A stretch of 64,000 bases of DNA from Bradyrhizobium sp. SZCCT0148 (GTDB lineage: Bacteria > Pseudomonadota > Alphaproteobacteria > Rhizobiales > Xanthobacteraceae), in NCBI RefSeq assembly GCF_018129985.1, contig NZ_JAFCKT010000018.1:1-64000 (forward strand). Reading direction: 5' to 3'. The notes under the pieces were generated by a model. That model saw nothing but the letters and a program-made list of their open reading frames with translations, searched no databases and was not told the DNA's origin. The translations under genes were made by a program, and so were the position numbers. Below, piece by piece: positions 42,634 to 52,100 of this stretch (positions are counted from its first letter, which is position 1; each line of letters begins with the position of its first letter).

Positions 42634-44072
42634 GGCACCTCGATCTCGAATTCCGCGCCGCCGACGGAGCGGACCAGGCGGACATGGCCACGATGATTGC
42701 GCGCGATCTCGCGGACGATGGCAAGCCCCAGACCAGTGCCGTCGGCGCGCCCGGTGACGAACGGCTCGAACAGGCGCTCGCGCAGTTCGTCGGGAATGCC
42801 GGGACCATTGTCGGACACCTGAAGCAGCAACATGTCGCCTCTCCGGCGCGCATCCACGCTGATCGCGCCGCCCGCGGACGTATTCTGAATGGCGTTGATG
42901 ATCAAATTATCCAGGGCCCGCTGCATCTGGAGCGGATCGAACTGCGGTAACGGCGAGGATGCAGGCCCGGTTCCCACGGTCAACGCGATGTTCCGGGCCG
43001 CGGCGAGGTCGCGATGAGTCTCGACCGTGCGCATCAGGAAGGTTTCGAGATCGACCTCCGCGAGCCGGGGCTCGCGCGCCTGCGTCATCTCCAGGAGGTC
43101 GCGCAGCAGGACGTCGAGCCGGTCAACCTGTTGCAGGATCGAGGTCAGGGCTGCTTCGCTGCGCGAGCCGTCGGCGACCGCCAGCGCATTCTCCGCCTTC
43201 AGCCGCATGGCGGCGATGGGATTGCGGATTTCATGCGCCAGGCCCGCCGACATGCGCCCGAGCGCTGCGAGCCGCTCGGCTGCGGCAGCGCGGCGTCGCT
43301 CCACCGACAGGCGTTCGCCGGTGCTATTGAGCGCATCGACCAGGCGGTCGAGTTCGGGAGCGCCGGTCCGCGGCAAAGTCGGCAGGTCGATGGTGCCGGC
43401 GTGCGGTGCGTCCAGAGCGGCCTCGATCCGGTTGATCTTGCGCGACCAGACATAGAGCACGTGTGCAAGCCAGGCGGCTGAGCCGAAAATCGTGAGAGCC
43501 AGCAACAGGAGTCCGGCGAGCAACTGATTGTAGGCCGGCCCCTCCGCCGTGAATGCCCGCGTCATGGTCCATCCGGTCACGCCGGCCAGCGGGCCGCGCA
43601 GCGGACAGGCATGAACGATCAGCACTTGTGACCGTCCGCTTTGCCGGATCGAGGAGGGCCGGCCGGATCGCTGCGCTTCCGTATTGACGTCGCGAATGGT
43701 GTTGAACTCGGCCGCGGGCAGGTCTGTCTTCGGCCCGGTGCCTTCATAGGTCGGAAACGCGTAGGCGAGGGAGCTGGCATCCGCCTGCCAGATTCCGCCT
43801 TCGACGCCGGCCGCACCGGAGAGCGCGCTCTGGACGACCGCCGCAAGCTGCTGCTTCAGCTGATCGTCGATCTCGCCGCCGCTCCAGCCCGTGACGAAGA
43901 ATTGGTAGCGATCGGCAAGGTCGCGGCAGGCCCGCGCTGCCAACTCCTCGGAGCGCGCCAGCCGCGCATTCGCGGTTTGCTGGAAGGATTCGAACAGCAG
44001 ATAGCCGGTGGCCATGCCGGATACCACCAGCATGATCCAGAGGGCAAGCAGTCGGGAGCGGAGAGAACGCAT
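42618..44072 (-). CDS. NtrB-type sensor histidine kinase with periplasmic sensor
   Basis: A 484-residue kinase. TM1 is about residues 10-28. A periplasmic sensor (about 29-183) of unrecognised fold follows, then TM2 (184-208), a HAMP-like linker, HisKA with His280 (LGRMSAGLAHEIRNPIAAM), and an HATPase with NLIINAIQNTS, VSDNGPGIP and GRADGTGLGLAI. It is the cognate partner of the overlapping NtrC-type regulator. The sensor contains a single HACPL Cys. The ligand is unknown; the downstream export genes suggest a noxious small molecule or envelope cue, which is inference. Confidence 0.93.
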
Positions 44073-44107
44073 GCGCTAGGAAACGCGCGAGAACGAGAAT
44101 TGGTGCC

Positions 44108-44548
44108 TCACAGCTTCACCGCCAGCAGCACCGCGCCGGCGCCGATCATGGCGATGCCGAGCCAGCCTTGGCCGGTCGGGCGCTCGCCGAGGAAGGCAAA
44201 GGCAAACAGGGCGACCAGCACGACGCTGAGCTTGTCGATCGGTGCCACCAGGGTGGCCGGTCCAAGCTTGAGAGCCCTGAAATAGCACAACCATGACGCC
44301 CCGGTCGCAAGTCCCGACAGCACCAGAAACAGCCATGTTCGCGATGAGACCGCCGACGGCACCGCAAACTGGCCGGTGAAGAACAGCAGGACCGAGAAGG
44401 CGAGCAGCACCACGACGGTGCGAATGAAGGTCGCCAGATCCGGATTGATGTTCTCGACGCCGATCTTGGCGAAGATCGCTGTGAGCGCAGCAAAGCAGGC
44501 GGACAGCAGGGCCCATGTTTGCCAGGCTGAGAGAAGGGCGGGTCTCAT
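44108..44548 (-). CDS. Half-size EamA/DMT-family transporter
   Basis: A 146-residue protein with one EamA unit of about five helices (WALLSACFAALTAIFAKIGV ... TFIRTVVVLLAFSVLLFFTG ... GWLGIAMIGAGAVLLAV). The conserved ALKLGPATLVAPIDKLSVVL stretch is present. Typical EamA proteins have two such units; single-unit members act as dimers. It is 35 nt upstream of the kinase gene on the same strand, but probably separate in function. Substrate unknown. Confidence 0.85.
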   Translation of the reverse strand: MRPALLSAWQTWALLSACFAALTAIFAKIGVENINPDLATFIRTVVVLLAFSVLLFFTGQFAVPSAVSSRTWLFLVLSGLATGASWLCYFRALKLGPATLVAPIDKLSVVLVALFAFAFLGERPTGQGWLGIAMIGAGAVLLAVKL

Positions 44549-44695
44549 TTCATCGATATCCGTTCGTTCAGCGACGACACGCCCGCGCCTTCTTTGCGAG
44601 GGGCGTGACAGAGCAATCCAGATCCCTTCGCGGACAGGTTCGGGGTTGCTTCGCTTCGCTCGTATGACGGCGTTTGCGACAGGTGCGTGCCATTC

Positions 44696-47161
44696 TCACC
44701 GCGCCGCCGAAACCTTCTCCATGATCGCCTTGCGCAGGATGCGCGACAGCGATTCCACCGAGTACGGCTTCTGGATCAGTTCGAAACCGCGATGGGCGTT
44801 CTCGGCGAGCACGTTGCTGTAGCCGGACGTCAGCACCACGGGCAGGCCGGGATAGCGCTCACGGATGATGCCGGCGAGCTCGACGCCGTTCATGCCGGGC
44901 ATGATGACGTCGGAAAACACGAGGTCGACGGCGAATTCGTTTTCGCCAAGGATGGCCAGCGCTGCATTGGCATTGGCGACGCGGCGAACGACATAGCCGA
45001 GATCTTCCAGGAGCTCGGTCGAGAACTGGCCGACATCGTCATTGTCCTCGACCACGAGCACGCGATAGCCACGCCCGGTGGTCGCGGTCTCGCTGGTGAG
45101 TGCCGCCGCCTGGCTTTCGGCGCCGGGACTTTGCCCCAGCGGCAGGTAGATGGTGAAGGTCGCGCCTTTGCCCTGGACGCTCGTCACCGCGACGTCGCCC
45201 TCGGACTGCTTTGCGAAACCGAAGGCCTGGCTGAGGCCGAGGCCGGTGCCCTTGCCGACCTCCTTGGTGGTGAAAAACGGCTCGAAGATCGAGTCGAGAT
45301 GTTCCGGTGCGATGCCGCTGCCGGTGTCGGTGACGGAGATCGCGACATAGTCGCCACCGCGCGCCGATTGAGCGCGCAGGCTCGGGATGCCCGAGACCTT
45401 GCGCACGGCGATCACGAGGCGGCCTTCGCCGTCCATGGCATCGCGGGCGTTGATGGCGAGGTTGATCAGCGCGGTCTCGAACTGGGCGATGTCGGCCACC
45501 GTGAAGCAGTCGGCATCGTGAATTTCCACCGCGATGTCGATGCGGGCGCCGACCAGCGGCCGGACCAGCTGTGCGACGCCTTCGACCTGGCTGCCGACGT
45601 TGAAGATCTGGGGCTTCAGCGGCTGCCGGCGCGCGAACGCCAGCAGCTGGGAGGTCAGCTTTGAGGCGCGCTCGACTGTGTCGGAGATCGCATCGACATA
45701 GCGGCGGCGGCGCTCTTCCGGCAGTTCGCGGCGGCGCAGGAAATCGGTGGCCGAGCGGATGATGGTGAGGAGATTGTTGAAGTCGTGTGCGACGCCGCCG
45801 GTGAGCTGGCCGATCGCCTCCATCTTCTGCGACTGCCGCAGAGCTTCCTCGCCGCGCCGGCGCTCGGTGATGTCGACGAATTCAGGCACGGCGCCGGTGA
45901 TGTTGCCGTGGCGGTCGAGCACGGGGCGCATGCCGAAATCGAAATCGCGCTCGCCGACGGGAAGGCGCAGGCGCATCTCCAGCCGCACGGCGTCTCCCTG
46001 CAGCACGGTGTGAAAGGCCTCGCGCACCATCGCGCTCATGCCCTCCGTCGCGCTGAACCAGGGCGCCTCCCACAACGGCTTTCCGATCACATCCGAAGAG
46101 CTCGCCTTGATGCCGTCGAGTGCGGTCTTGTTGGCGTAGAGCAGCTCGCCCTTGAGATTGACCAGGCCCTGATACTGGTTACTGGTCTCGAGGATCGCGC
46201 GCAGGCGCGCCTCGTTTGATTCCAACTCGGCGGTGCGCTCGGCGATGCGCTCTTCCAGTGTCTCGTTGAGCTGCCGCAGCTCGATCTCGGCCTGCTTGGC
46301 GACGGTGATGTCGTGGGCGACGCCGATGAAGCCGATATGCTTGCCGGTCGGGTCCCAGCGCGGCTGCGATTCCGAGCGAAGCCAGCGCCATTCGCCGGCG
46401 GCGTTCTTGTAACGCGCCTCCAGCACGAAGGGCTTGAGCGAGGCTTCGCCCTGAACGGATTGCTGCAGCACCTGCGGCAGGTCGTCGGGATGCAGCACCT
46501 TGCGCCAGTCGAAGTCGATCGCCTGGTCGTAGGGCAGGCCGACGAAGTCGACATAGGCCTGGTTGGCGAAGGACCGCTTGCGGTCGAGCTTGGTCACCCA
46601 GATCGGCACGGGTGCGCTGTCGGCGATCAGCCGAAATCGCTCCTCGCTCTCGCGCAGGGTCTCGCGCGCAAGCATCTGGTCGGTGATGTCGATGTGGGCG
46701 CCGACGAGGCGGATGGCGCGGCCATCCTGGTCGCGCTCGATCTTGGCGACGACCCGTATCCAGTGCGTCTCGCCGTCATTGGGGCGGATGATGCGGTACT
46801 CTGCGGTGTAGTCCTCGCTGGTCCCGGCGAGCGCATCGATGAAGTGCTTGACCGTGGCGTCGCGGTCGTCGGGATGGATGCGATTGACCCAATCCTCGTG
46901 CGATTCCTCGGCCGCCTCCGGCGGCAGGCCGTGGATGATGAGGTATTCGGGGGAGCGGCGGTTCTTGAAGCCGTCGCGGAAATCGACCTCGACGCCGCCG
47001 ACCTTGCCGATGCGCTGGATGCGCGCCAGTTCGGCCTCGCGCTCCTGGAGCGCGCGATAGGCATTGTCGCGCTCGCGGGCGACGTCTTCGAGGTGCTGGC
47101 GCAGCCTAGCGGCGGCGAGGGTCTCGGGCAGGGGATCGTTCAAGGCATCGGCCGTTGTCAT
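44696..47161 (-). CDS. Multi-PAS hybrid sensor histidine kinase
   Basis: About 821 residues, soluble. Three PAS/PAC units (about residues 40-165, 165-290, 310-435; LVGAHIDITDQML, FIGVAHDITVAKQ and EFVDITERRR close them) with a coiled-coil (QLNETLEERIAERTAELE) between the second and third. HisKA follows (MEAIGQLTGGVAHDFNNLL), then HATPase (VTDTGSGI, GKGTGLGLSQAFG) and a C-terminal receiver with phospho-acceptor Asp in DLVFSDVIMPG. No partner regulator is adjacent. ATG 47159-47161 or the GTG four codons upstream may be the start. Closely related in its kinase-receiver half to the hybrid kinase at 52101. Confidence 0.92.
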   Translation of the reverse strand: MTTADALNDPLPETLAAARLRQHLEDVARERDNAYRALQEREAELARIQRIGKVGGVEVDFRDGFKNRRSPEYLIIHGLPPEAAEESHEDWVNRIHPDDRDATVKHFIDALAGTSEDYTAEYRIIRPNDGETHWIRVVAKIERDQDGRAIRLVGAHIDITDQMLARETLRESEERFRLIADSAPVPIWVTKLDRKRSFANQAYVDFVGLPYDQAIDFDWRKVLHPDDLPQVLQQSVQGEASLKPFVLEARYKNAAGEWRWLRSESQPRWDPTGKHIGFIGVAHDITVAKQAEIELRQLNETLEERIAERTAELESNEARLRAILETSNQYQGLVNLKGELLYANKTALDGIKASSSDVIGKPLWEAPWFSATEGMSAMVREAFHTVLQGDAVRLEMRLRLPVGERDFDFGMRPVLDRHGNITGAVPEFVDITERRRGEEALRQSQKMEAIGQLTGGVAHDFNNLLTIIRSATDFLRRRELPEERRRRYVDAISDTVERASKLTSQLLAFARRQPLKPQIFNVGSQVEGVAQLVRPLVGARIDIAVEIHDADCFTVADIAQFETALINLAINARDAMDGEGRLVIAVRKVSGIPSLRAQSARGGDYVAISVTDTGSGIAPEHLDSIFEPFFTTKEVGKGTGLGLSQAFGFAKQSEGDVAVTSVQGKGATFTIYLPLGQSPGAESQAAALTSETATTGRGYRVLVVEDNDDVGQFSTELLEDLGYVVRRVANANAALAILGENEFAVDLVFSDVIMPGMNGVELAGIIRERYPGLPVVLTSGYSNVLAENAHRGFELIQKPYSVESLSRILRKAIMEKVSAAR

Positions 47162-47387
47162 GCGGGAGCGCACGTGCCGGACCGATATTCACACAGACGG
47201 AGCGTGATGGCCATTGTTTAAAGGAATTGGTATGGAAAGCGCCACTGAACGGCTGGCGATGCTATCGATCAAACGCCGCGTCCGGCATTTTGTTCCGAAG
47301 ACGGGAACGATCGGCCGGCGGGCGCGTCTTTCGCGAGTCGCCACCAATGCCTTTTTGATAAGGCTCCCTTTCCCAAGAGGATAAATC

Positions 47388-48470
47388 TTGAAGCTCTTTG
47401 CCTGCCAGGCCTGCGGCAACGTTCTCTATTTCGAGAACCGTGCCTGCGAACGCTGTGGCCACCAGGTCGCCTTCCTGCCGGAAAAGGAGACGATGTCGGC
47501 GATCGAGCCCGACGGCGAAGCCTGGAAGATCCTGGCGGAGGAGGGCGAAAGCCGGATGCTGTGCCGGAATGCCGCGTACGATGCCTGCAACTGGCTGACG
47601 GATGCGGGCGATACCACCGGCTATTGCCGCGCCTGCCGTCACAACGGCATCGTGCCGGATCTGTCCGATCCCGCCCAGCTTGCCGGCTGGCGCGAACTGG
47701 AGGTGGCCAAGCACCGCCTGTTCTACTCCCTGATCCGCTGGAAGCTGCCGCTTCGGACCCGGCAGGACGACCCCGAGCATGGTCTGATCTTCCATTTCCT
47801 GGCCGACGATCCCAGCAGCGGAGAGAAGGTCATGACCGGCCACGACAACGGTCTGATCACGATCGCGCTCACCGAGACCGACGACATCGAGCGCGAGCGG
47901 CGCAGGCTCGAGATGGGCGAGCCCTATCGGACGCTGCTCGGCCATTTCCGCCATGAGGTCGGGCACTATTTCTGGGACGTACTGGTCCGCGACGGCGGCA
48001 AGCTCGAGGAATGCCGCGCGGTCTTCGGCGACGATTCCACCGATTACGGCCAGGCCCTGCAGCGTCACTATGCCGAAGGCGCGCCACCCGATTGGCAGCA
48101 GAACTATGTCTCGGCCTACGCCACCATGCACCCCTGGGAAGATTTCGCCGAGACCTGGGCGCACTACCTCCACATCGTCGACACCCTGGAGATGGCCAGC
48201 GAGTTCGGCATGGAGGTGCGGCCCAAGATCGACCGCGACGGGGAGTTGACGGCGCGCATCCGGTTCAACCCCTACGAGGCCCGGGACGTCCAGGCGCTCG
48301 TCGACGCATGGCTGCCTTTCACCTTCGCCATGAACAGCGTCAACCGCGCCATGGGCGCGCGCGACCTCTATCCCTTCATCCTGTCGCAGGCCGTGGTCGC
48401 CAAGCTGGACTTCATTCACAACCTGGTTCGGGACGTCGCCAAATCGGCGTCCATGCCCAAAAAGGGGTAA
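47388..48470 (+). CDS. Putative zinc-binding metallopeptidase with zinc ribbon
   Basis: A 360-residue protein. An N-terminal zinc ribbon uses C6, C9, C20 and C23 (FACQACGN ... RACERCGH), and further Cys at 59, 67, 80 and 83 could bind a second metal. The catalytic motif is HEVGHYFW with His189, Glu190 and His193; a downstream acidic helix (PWEDFAETWAHYLHIVD) probably gives the third ligand. This matches the family annotated as putative zinc-binding peptidase in proteobacteria. Cytoplasmic, no signal peptide. Substrate unknown. Confidence 0.88.
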   Translation: MKLFACQACGNVLYFENRACERCGHQVAFLPEKETMSAIEPDGEAWKILAEEGESRMLCRNAAYDACNWLTDAGDTTGYCRACRHNGIVPDLSDPAQLAGWRELEVAKHRLFYSLIRWKLPLRTRQDDPEHGLIFHFLADDPSSGEKVMTGHDNGLITIALTETDDIERERRRLEMGEPYRTLLGHFRHEVGHYFWDVLVRDGGKLEECRAVFGDDSTDYGQALQRHYAEGAPPDWQQNYVSAYATMHPWEDFAETWAHYLHIVDTLEMASEFGMEVRPKIDRDGELTARIRFNPYEARDVQALVDAWLPFTFAMNSVNRAMGARDLYPFILSQAVVAKLDFIHNLVRDVAKSASMPKKG

Positions 48471-48657
48471 GGCCTCTGGGCGGCGCGGGCCCCGCCCCCC
48501 GAGCCCGTGTCGGTCTTGCGCTGGTACGCCAGACGGCCGGGATTTAGACCGTTGCCTCCGGCCCATTTTGATGTACCACGGGAGCCACACGGCCCGTCCC
48601 CCATAGGCCCGAACGGCCAGGGAAGGGTCCCGCCCAAGGTCGAGACTCAAGAAAAGC

Positions 48658-50673
48658 ATGTTCAAACGCATTCTGATCGCCAATCGCGGCGAAATCGCCT
48701 GCCGGGTCATCAAGACCGCGCGCCGCATGGGAATTGAGACGGTTGCGGTCTACTCCGAAGCCGACCGCGACGCCCTCCATGTCGAGATGGCCGACGAGGC
48801 CGTGCTGATCGGCCCGCCGGCGGCGGCCGAGAGCTATCTGGTGATCGAGAAGATCGTCGAGGCCTGCCGCAAGACGGGCGCGCAGGCCGTGCATCCCGGC
48901 TACGGATTCCTCTCCGAGCGCGAGGCGTTTCCGAGTGCGCTGGAAGCTGCCGGCATCGTCTTCATCGGCCCGAACCCGGGCGCGATCGCAGCGATGGGCG
49001 ACAAGATCGAGTCGAAGAAGGCGGCCGCCAAGGCCAAGGTCTCGACCGTGCCCGGCTATCTCGGCGTGATCGAGGACGACAAGCACGCGGTCAAGATCGC
49101 CGACGAGATCGGTTATCCCGTGATGATCAAGGCTTCGGCCGGCGGTGGCGGCAAGGGCATGCGGATCGCACATTCGACCGCCGAGGTCGCGGAAGGTTTC
49201 AACCTCGCCAAGGCGGAGGCGAAAGCCTCGTTCGGCGACGACCGCGTCTTCGTCGAGAAGTTCATCGTCGATCCCCGCCACATCGAGATCCAGGTGCTGG
49301 GCGACAAGCACGGCAACGTCGTCTATCTCGGCGAGCGCGAATGCTCGATCCAGCGCCGCAACCAGAAGGTCATCGAGGAGGCGCCGTCGCCGCTGCTCGA
49401 CGAGGCCACCCGTCGCAAGATGGGCGAGCAGGCGGTCGCGCTGGCCAAGGCCGTGAACTATGATTCCGCCGGCACCGTCGAGTTCGTCGCAGGCCAGGAC
49501 AAGAGCTTCTACTTCCTGGAGATGAACACCCGTCTCCAGGTCGAGCATCCCGTCACCGAGCTCGTCACGGGCATCGACCTCGTCGAGCAGATGATCCGTG
49601 TCGCCGCCGGGGAAAAGCTCGGCATCGCGCAGAAGGACGTCACGCTGACCGGATGGGCGGTGGAATCGCGCCTCTACGCCGAAGATCCGTTCCGCAACTT
49701 CCTGCCCTCGATCGGGCGCCTGGTGAAGTACCGGCCGCCTGCGGAAGTGAGCAAGGACGGCATCACCGTGCGTAACGACACCGGCGTGCAGGAGGGCGGC
49801 GAGATCTCGATCCATTACGATCCGATGATCGCAAAGCTCGTCACGCATGCACCTTCGCGCGCGGCCGCGATCGAGGCGCAGGCGACCGCGCTGGATTCCT
49901 TCTACGTCGACGGCATCCGCCACAACATTCCGTTCCTGTCGGCGCTGATGCATCATCCGCGCTGGCGCGAGGGGCGGCTGTCGACCGGCTTCATTGCCGA
50001 GGAATTCCCCAAGGGCTTTGCGGTCCGCGTGCCGGAAGGCGAGGTCGCCCGGCGCATCGCCGCGGTCGGCGCCGCCATCGATCACGTGCTGGGTGAGCGC
50101 AAGCGGCAGATCTCGGGGCAGATGGGTGGCCGCGTCGTGCTGCGCGAGCGTCGCCGCGCGGTCTGGCTCGACCGTCAGGAGATCCAGCTCGAGGTCGCTC
50201 GCGAGGGCGACGCCATCGCGGTGCGTTTCGTCGACGCCGCGGGCAAGGCCGGCAATTCGCATCTGCTGGCCTCGCCGTGGAAGCCGGGTGATCCGGTCTG
50301 GCAAGGCACCATCGACGGCCACTTGGTTGCTGTGCAGGTGCGGCCAATTCCCAACGGCATCCGCCTCGCGCATCAGGGCGTCGAGGTCCCGGTCTATGTC
50401 TGGACCGAAGCGGAAGCGACTTCGGCGCGGCTGATGCCGGTGACGACGGCCTCCGACACCGGCAAGAAGCTGCTGTGCCCGATGCCTGGGCTCATCGTCT
50501 CGATTGCGGTGACGGAAGGGCAGGAGGTCAAGGCCGGCGAGACGCTGGCGGTGGTTGAAGCCATGAAGATGCAGAACGTGCTGCGCGCCGAGCAGGACGG
50601 CACCGTGAAGAAGGTCCACGCCAGTCCCGGCGCGACGCTCGCGGTGGACGCGCTGATCCTGGAGTTTGCGTAA
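48658..50673 (+). CDS. pccA: Propionyl/acetyl-CoA carboxylase biotin subunit
   Basis: A 671-residue alpha subunit. Biotin carboxylase occupies residues 1-450 (FKRILIANRGEIACRVIKTA; ATP-grasp glycine loop KASAGGGGKGMRI; FLEMNTRLQVEHPVTE). A BT-type linker domain follows, then the biotinyl domain with EAMKM near residue 637, whose Lys carries biotin. The length fits PccA/AccA-type subunits. It catalyses ATP-dependent carboxylation of biotin for transfer to propionyl-CoA by a beta subunit, which is not in the window. PccA is the likelier name, but other acyl-CoA carboxylases cannot be excluded. Confidence 0.9.
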   Translation: MFKRILIANRGEIACRVIKTARRMGIETVAVYSEADRDALHVEMADEAVLIGPPAAAESYLVIEKIVEACRKTGAQAVHPGYGFLSEREAFPSALEAAGIVFIGPNPGAIAAMGDKIESKKAAAKAKVSTVPGYLGVIEDDKHAVKIADEIGYPVMIKASAGGGGKGMRIAHSTAEVAEGFNLAKAEAKASFGDDRVFVEKFIVDPRHIEIQVLGDKHGNVVYLGERECSIQRRNQKVIEEAPSPLLDEATRRKMGEQAVALAKAVNYDSAGTVEFVAGQDKSFYFLEMNTRLQVEHPVTELVTGIDLVEQMIRVAAGEKLGIAQKDVTLTGWAVESRLYAEDPFRNFLPSIGRLVKYRPPAEVSKDGITVRNDTGVQEGGEISIHYDPMIAKLVTHAPSRAAAIEAQATALDSFYVDGIRHNIPFLSALMHHPRWREGRLSTGFIAEEFPKGFAVRVPEGEVARRIAAVGAAIDHVLGERKRQISGQMGGRVVLRERRRAVWLDRQEIQLEVAREGDAIAVRFVDAAGKAGNSHLLASPWKPGDPVWQGTIDGHLVAVQVRPIPNGIRLAHQGVEVPVYVWTEAEATSARLMPVTTASDTGKKLLCPMPGLIVSIAVTEGQEVKAGETLAVVEAMKMQNVLRAEQDGTVKKVHASPGATLAVDALILEFA

Positions 50674-50680
50674 CTAAGCG

Positions 50681-50825
50681 CATTCGCGTGTCCCGGACCC
50701 GATGCAACGCATTCGCGTTGCTTCGCAGAGCCGGGACCCAGATCGTTGGCGGATCACTCCAGCAGCATGGGCCCCGGCTCAGCAGCGCAGCGCTGAAGGG
50801 CGCCGCGCTGCGTCCGGGGCACGAG
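50681..50825. repeat. Intergenic palindromic repeat cluster
   Basis: Several nested inverted repeats: GCAACGC-ATTC-GCGTTGC (50704-50721), inside TCCCGG/CCGGGA (50691-50696 and 50731-50736), and a second unit GCCCCGG ... CCGGGGC (50771-50820). The style matches repeats seen between genes in Bradyrhizobium. It fills most of the gap between the carboxylase and oxaloacetate decarboxylase genes. Confidence 0.65.
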
Positions 50826-50894
50826 AGTGCCATATTTCCGTTGCTCGCGATAACGGAGTATGATGCAGCCTTCGCGATCCTATGAGACAGCAAC

Positions 50895-51761
50895 ATGGCC
50901 TTTCGTTCCCGCCGCGAGAAACTGCGCTCCATCCTGTCGGGCTCGGATTGCGTCCATCCCGGCTCGGTCTATGATGCGATCTCGATCCGCATCGCCGAGG
51001 ATCTCGGCTTTCCGCTTGGCATGTTCGGCGGCTCGGTCGCTTCGCTGGCAGTGCTCGGCGATCCCGATATCACGCTGATCACGCTCACCGAGCTTGCCGA
51101 GCAGATGCGGCGGATGTCGCGCGCTTCGACGCTCCCCGTGCTGGTCGATGCCGATCACGGCTATGGCAATGCGCTCAATGTCCGCCGCACGGTGCAGGAG
51201 CTGGAGGCGGCCGGCGCTGCCGGCCTCACCATCGAGGACACGCTGCTGCCGGCCGCCTTCGGTGAGGCCAAGGCGCAGCTGATTTCGCTCGAGGAAGGCG
51301 TCGGCAAGATGAAGGCGGCGCTCGACGGTCGCAGCGATCCTTCGCTGGTCATCATGGGCCGCACCGGTGCTGCCTCGATCAGCTCGATCGAGGACGCGAT
51401 CAGGCGTGCCAAGGCGTATGAGGCGACGGGCGTGGATGCGCTGTTCTTCACCGGTCTCAAGTCGCGCGCCGAACTCGAGGCGATTGCCTCTGCAACGCGT
51501 CTCCCCCTCGTGCTCGGTGGTGCGCCGGAGGAAATGAACGCGATCGATGACCTCGCTGGCCGGCGCGTGCGCATCGCGCTGCAGGGCCACGCGCCGATCG
51601 CCGCGGCGACTCAGGCCGTCTACGAGACCCAGAAGGCATTGCGCGAAGGCACGGCGCCAAAGGACCTGAACGGATTGCCGTCGGCGGAGTTGACCAACCG
51701 CGTCATGCGCGCGGCCGAGGTCAAGGCACGCAGCGCCGACTTTCTCGGGCTGAAAAAATGA
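50895..51761 (+). CDS. Oxaloacetate decarboxylase-like protein (isocitrate lyase/PEP mutase superfamily)
   Basis: A 288-residue TIM-barrel protein. VHPGSVYDAISIRIAEDLGF near the N-terminus, then VLVDADHGYGNALNV (metal-binding Asp residues of the superfamily) and LTIEDTLLP. The KKCGH-type lyase Cys loop is absent, which argues against isocitrate or methylisocitrate lyase. It is close in layout to the Mg-dependent oxaloacetate decarboxylase studied in Pseudomonas. Its stop overlaps the acylphosphatase start (ATGA), so the two are translated together. Confidence 0.82.
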   Translation: MAFRSRREKLRSILSGSDCVHPGSVYDAISIRIAEDLGFPLGMFGGSVASLAVLGDPDITLITLTELAEQMRRMSRASTLPVLVDADHGYGNALNVRRTVQELEAAGAAGLTIEDTLLPAAFGEAKAQLISLEEGVGKMKAALDGRSDPSLVIMGRTGAASISSIEDAIRRAKAYEATGVDALFFTGLKSRAELEAIASATRLPLVLGGAPEEMNAIDDLAGRRVRIALQGHAPIAAATQAVYETQKALREGTAPKDLNGLPSAELTNRVMRAAEVKARSADFLGLKK

Positions 51762-52057
51762 GCCAAGCCATCCTCCAGGTAATGATTCACGGGCGCGTGC
51801 AGGGCGTCGGCTATCGGGCCTGGCTCGAGTCGCAGGCGACTGCAAGCGGCCTCGAAGGCTGGGTGCGCAATCGCCGCGACGGCTGCGTCGAAGCGCTGTT
51901 CGCGGGAGCGCCGAAGCATGTTGCCGATATGGTCGCGCTGTGCCGCCACGGGCCGCCGTCCTCACGCGTGGACAGCGTGACGAGCGAGACGGGGAGCGCG
52001 GATGAGCTGAACCTGCGCAGGGCAGGGGAAGCGTTTTCGGTGTTGCCGACGGTGTAA
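51758..52057 (+). CDS. Acylphosphatase
   Basis: A 99-residue protein of normal family length. The anion-binding loop and catalytic Arg lie in HGRVQGVGYRAW (residues 10-21), and the catalytic Asn in GWVRNRRDG (33-41). Hydrolyses carboxyl-phosphate mixed anhydrides such as 1,3-bisphosphoglycerate or acetyl phosphate. Overlaps the preceding gene by four bases; the functional link between the two is unclear. Confidence 0.92.
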   Translation: MSQAILQVMIHGRVQGVGYRAWLESQATASGLEGWVRNRRDGCVEALFAGAPKHVADMVALCRHGPPSSRVDSVTSETGSADELNLRRAGEAFSVLPTV

Positions 52058-52100
52058 GTGCATCCCCCGCGTCCCGCACGCGGGGTGAGGCGAAGAGCCA

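Noticed and set aside
48544..50619. A 691-codon open frame on the minus strand
   Set aside because: Antisense to the biotin carboxylase gene, whose motifs are complete; composition is that of a shadow frame.
50895..51761. Methylisocitrate or isocitrate lyase
   Set aside because: The KKCGH-type Cys loop of the lyases is missing; the layout fits the oxaloacetate decarboxylase branch better.
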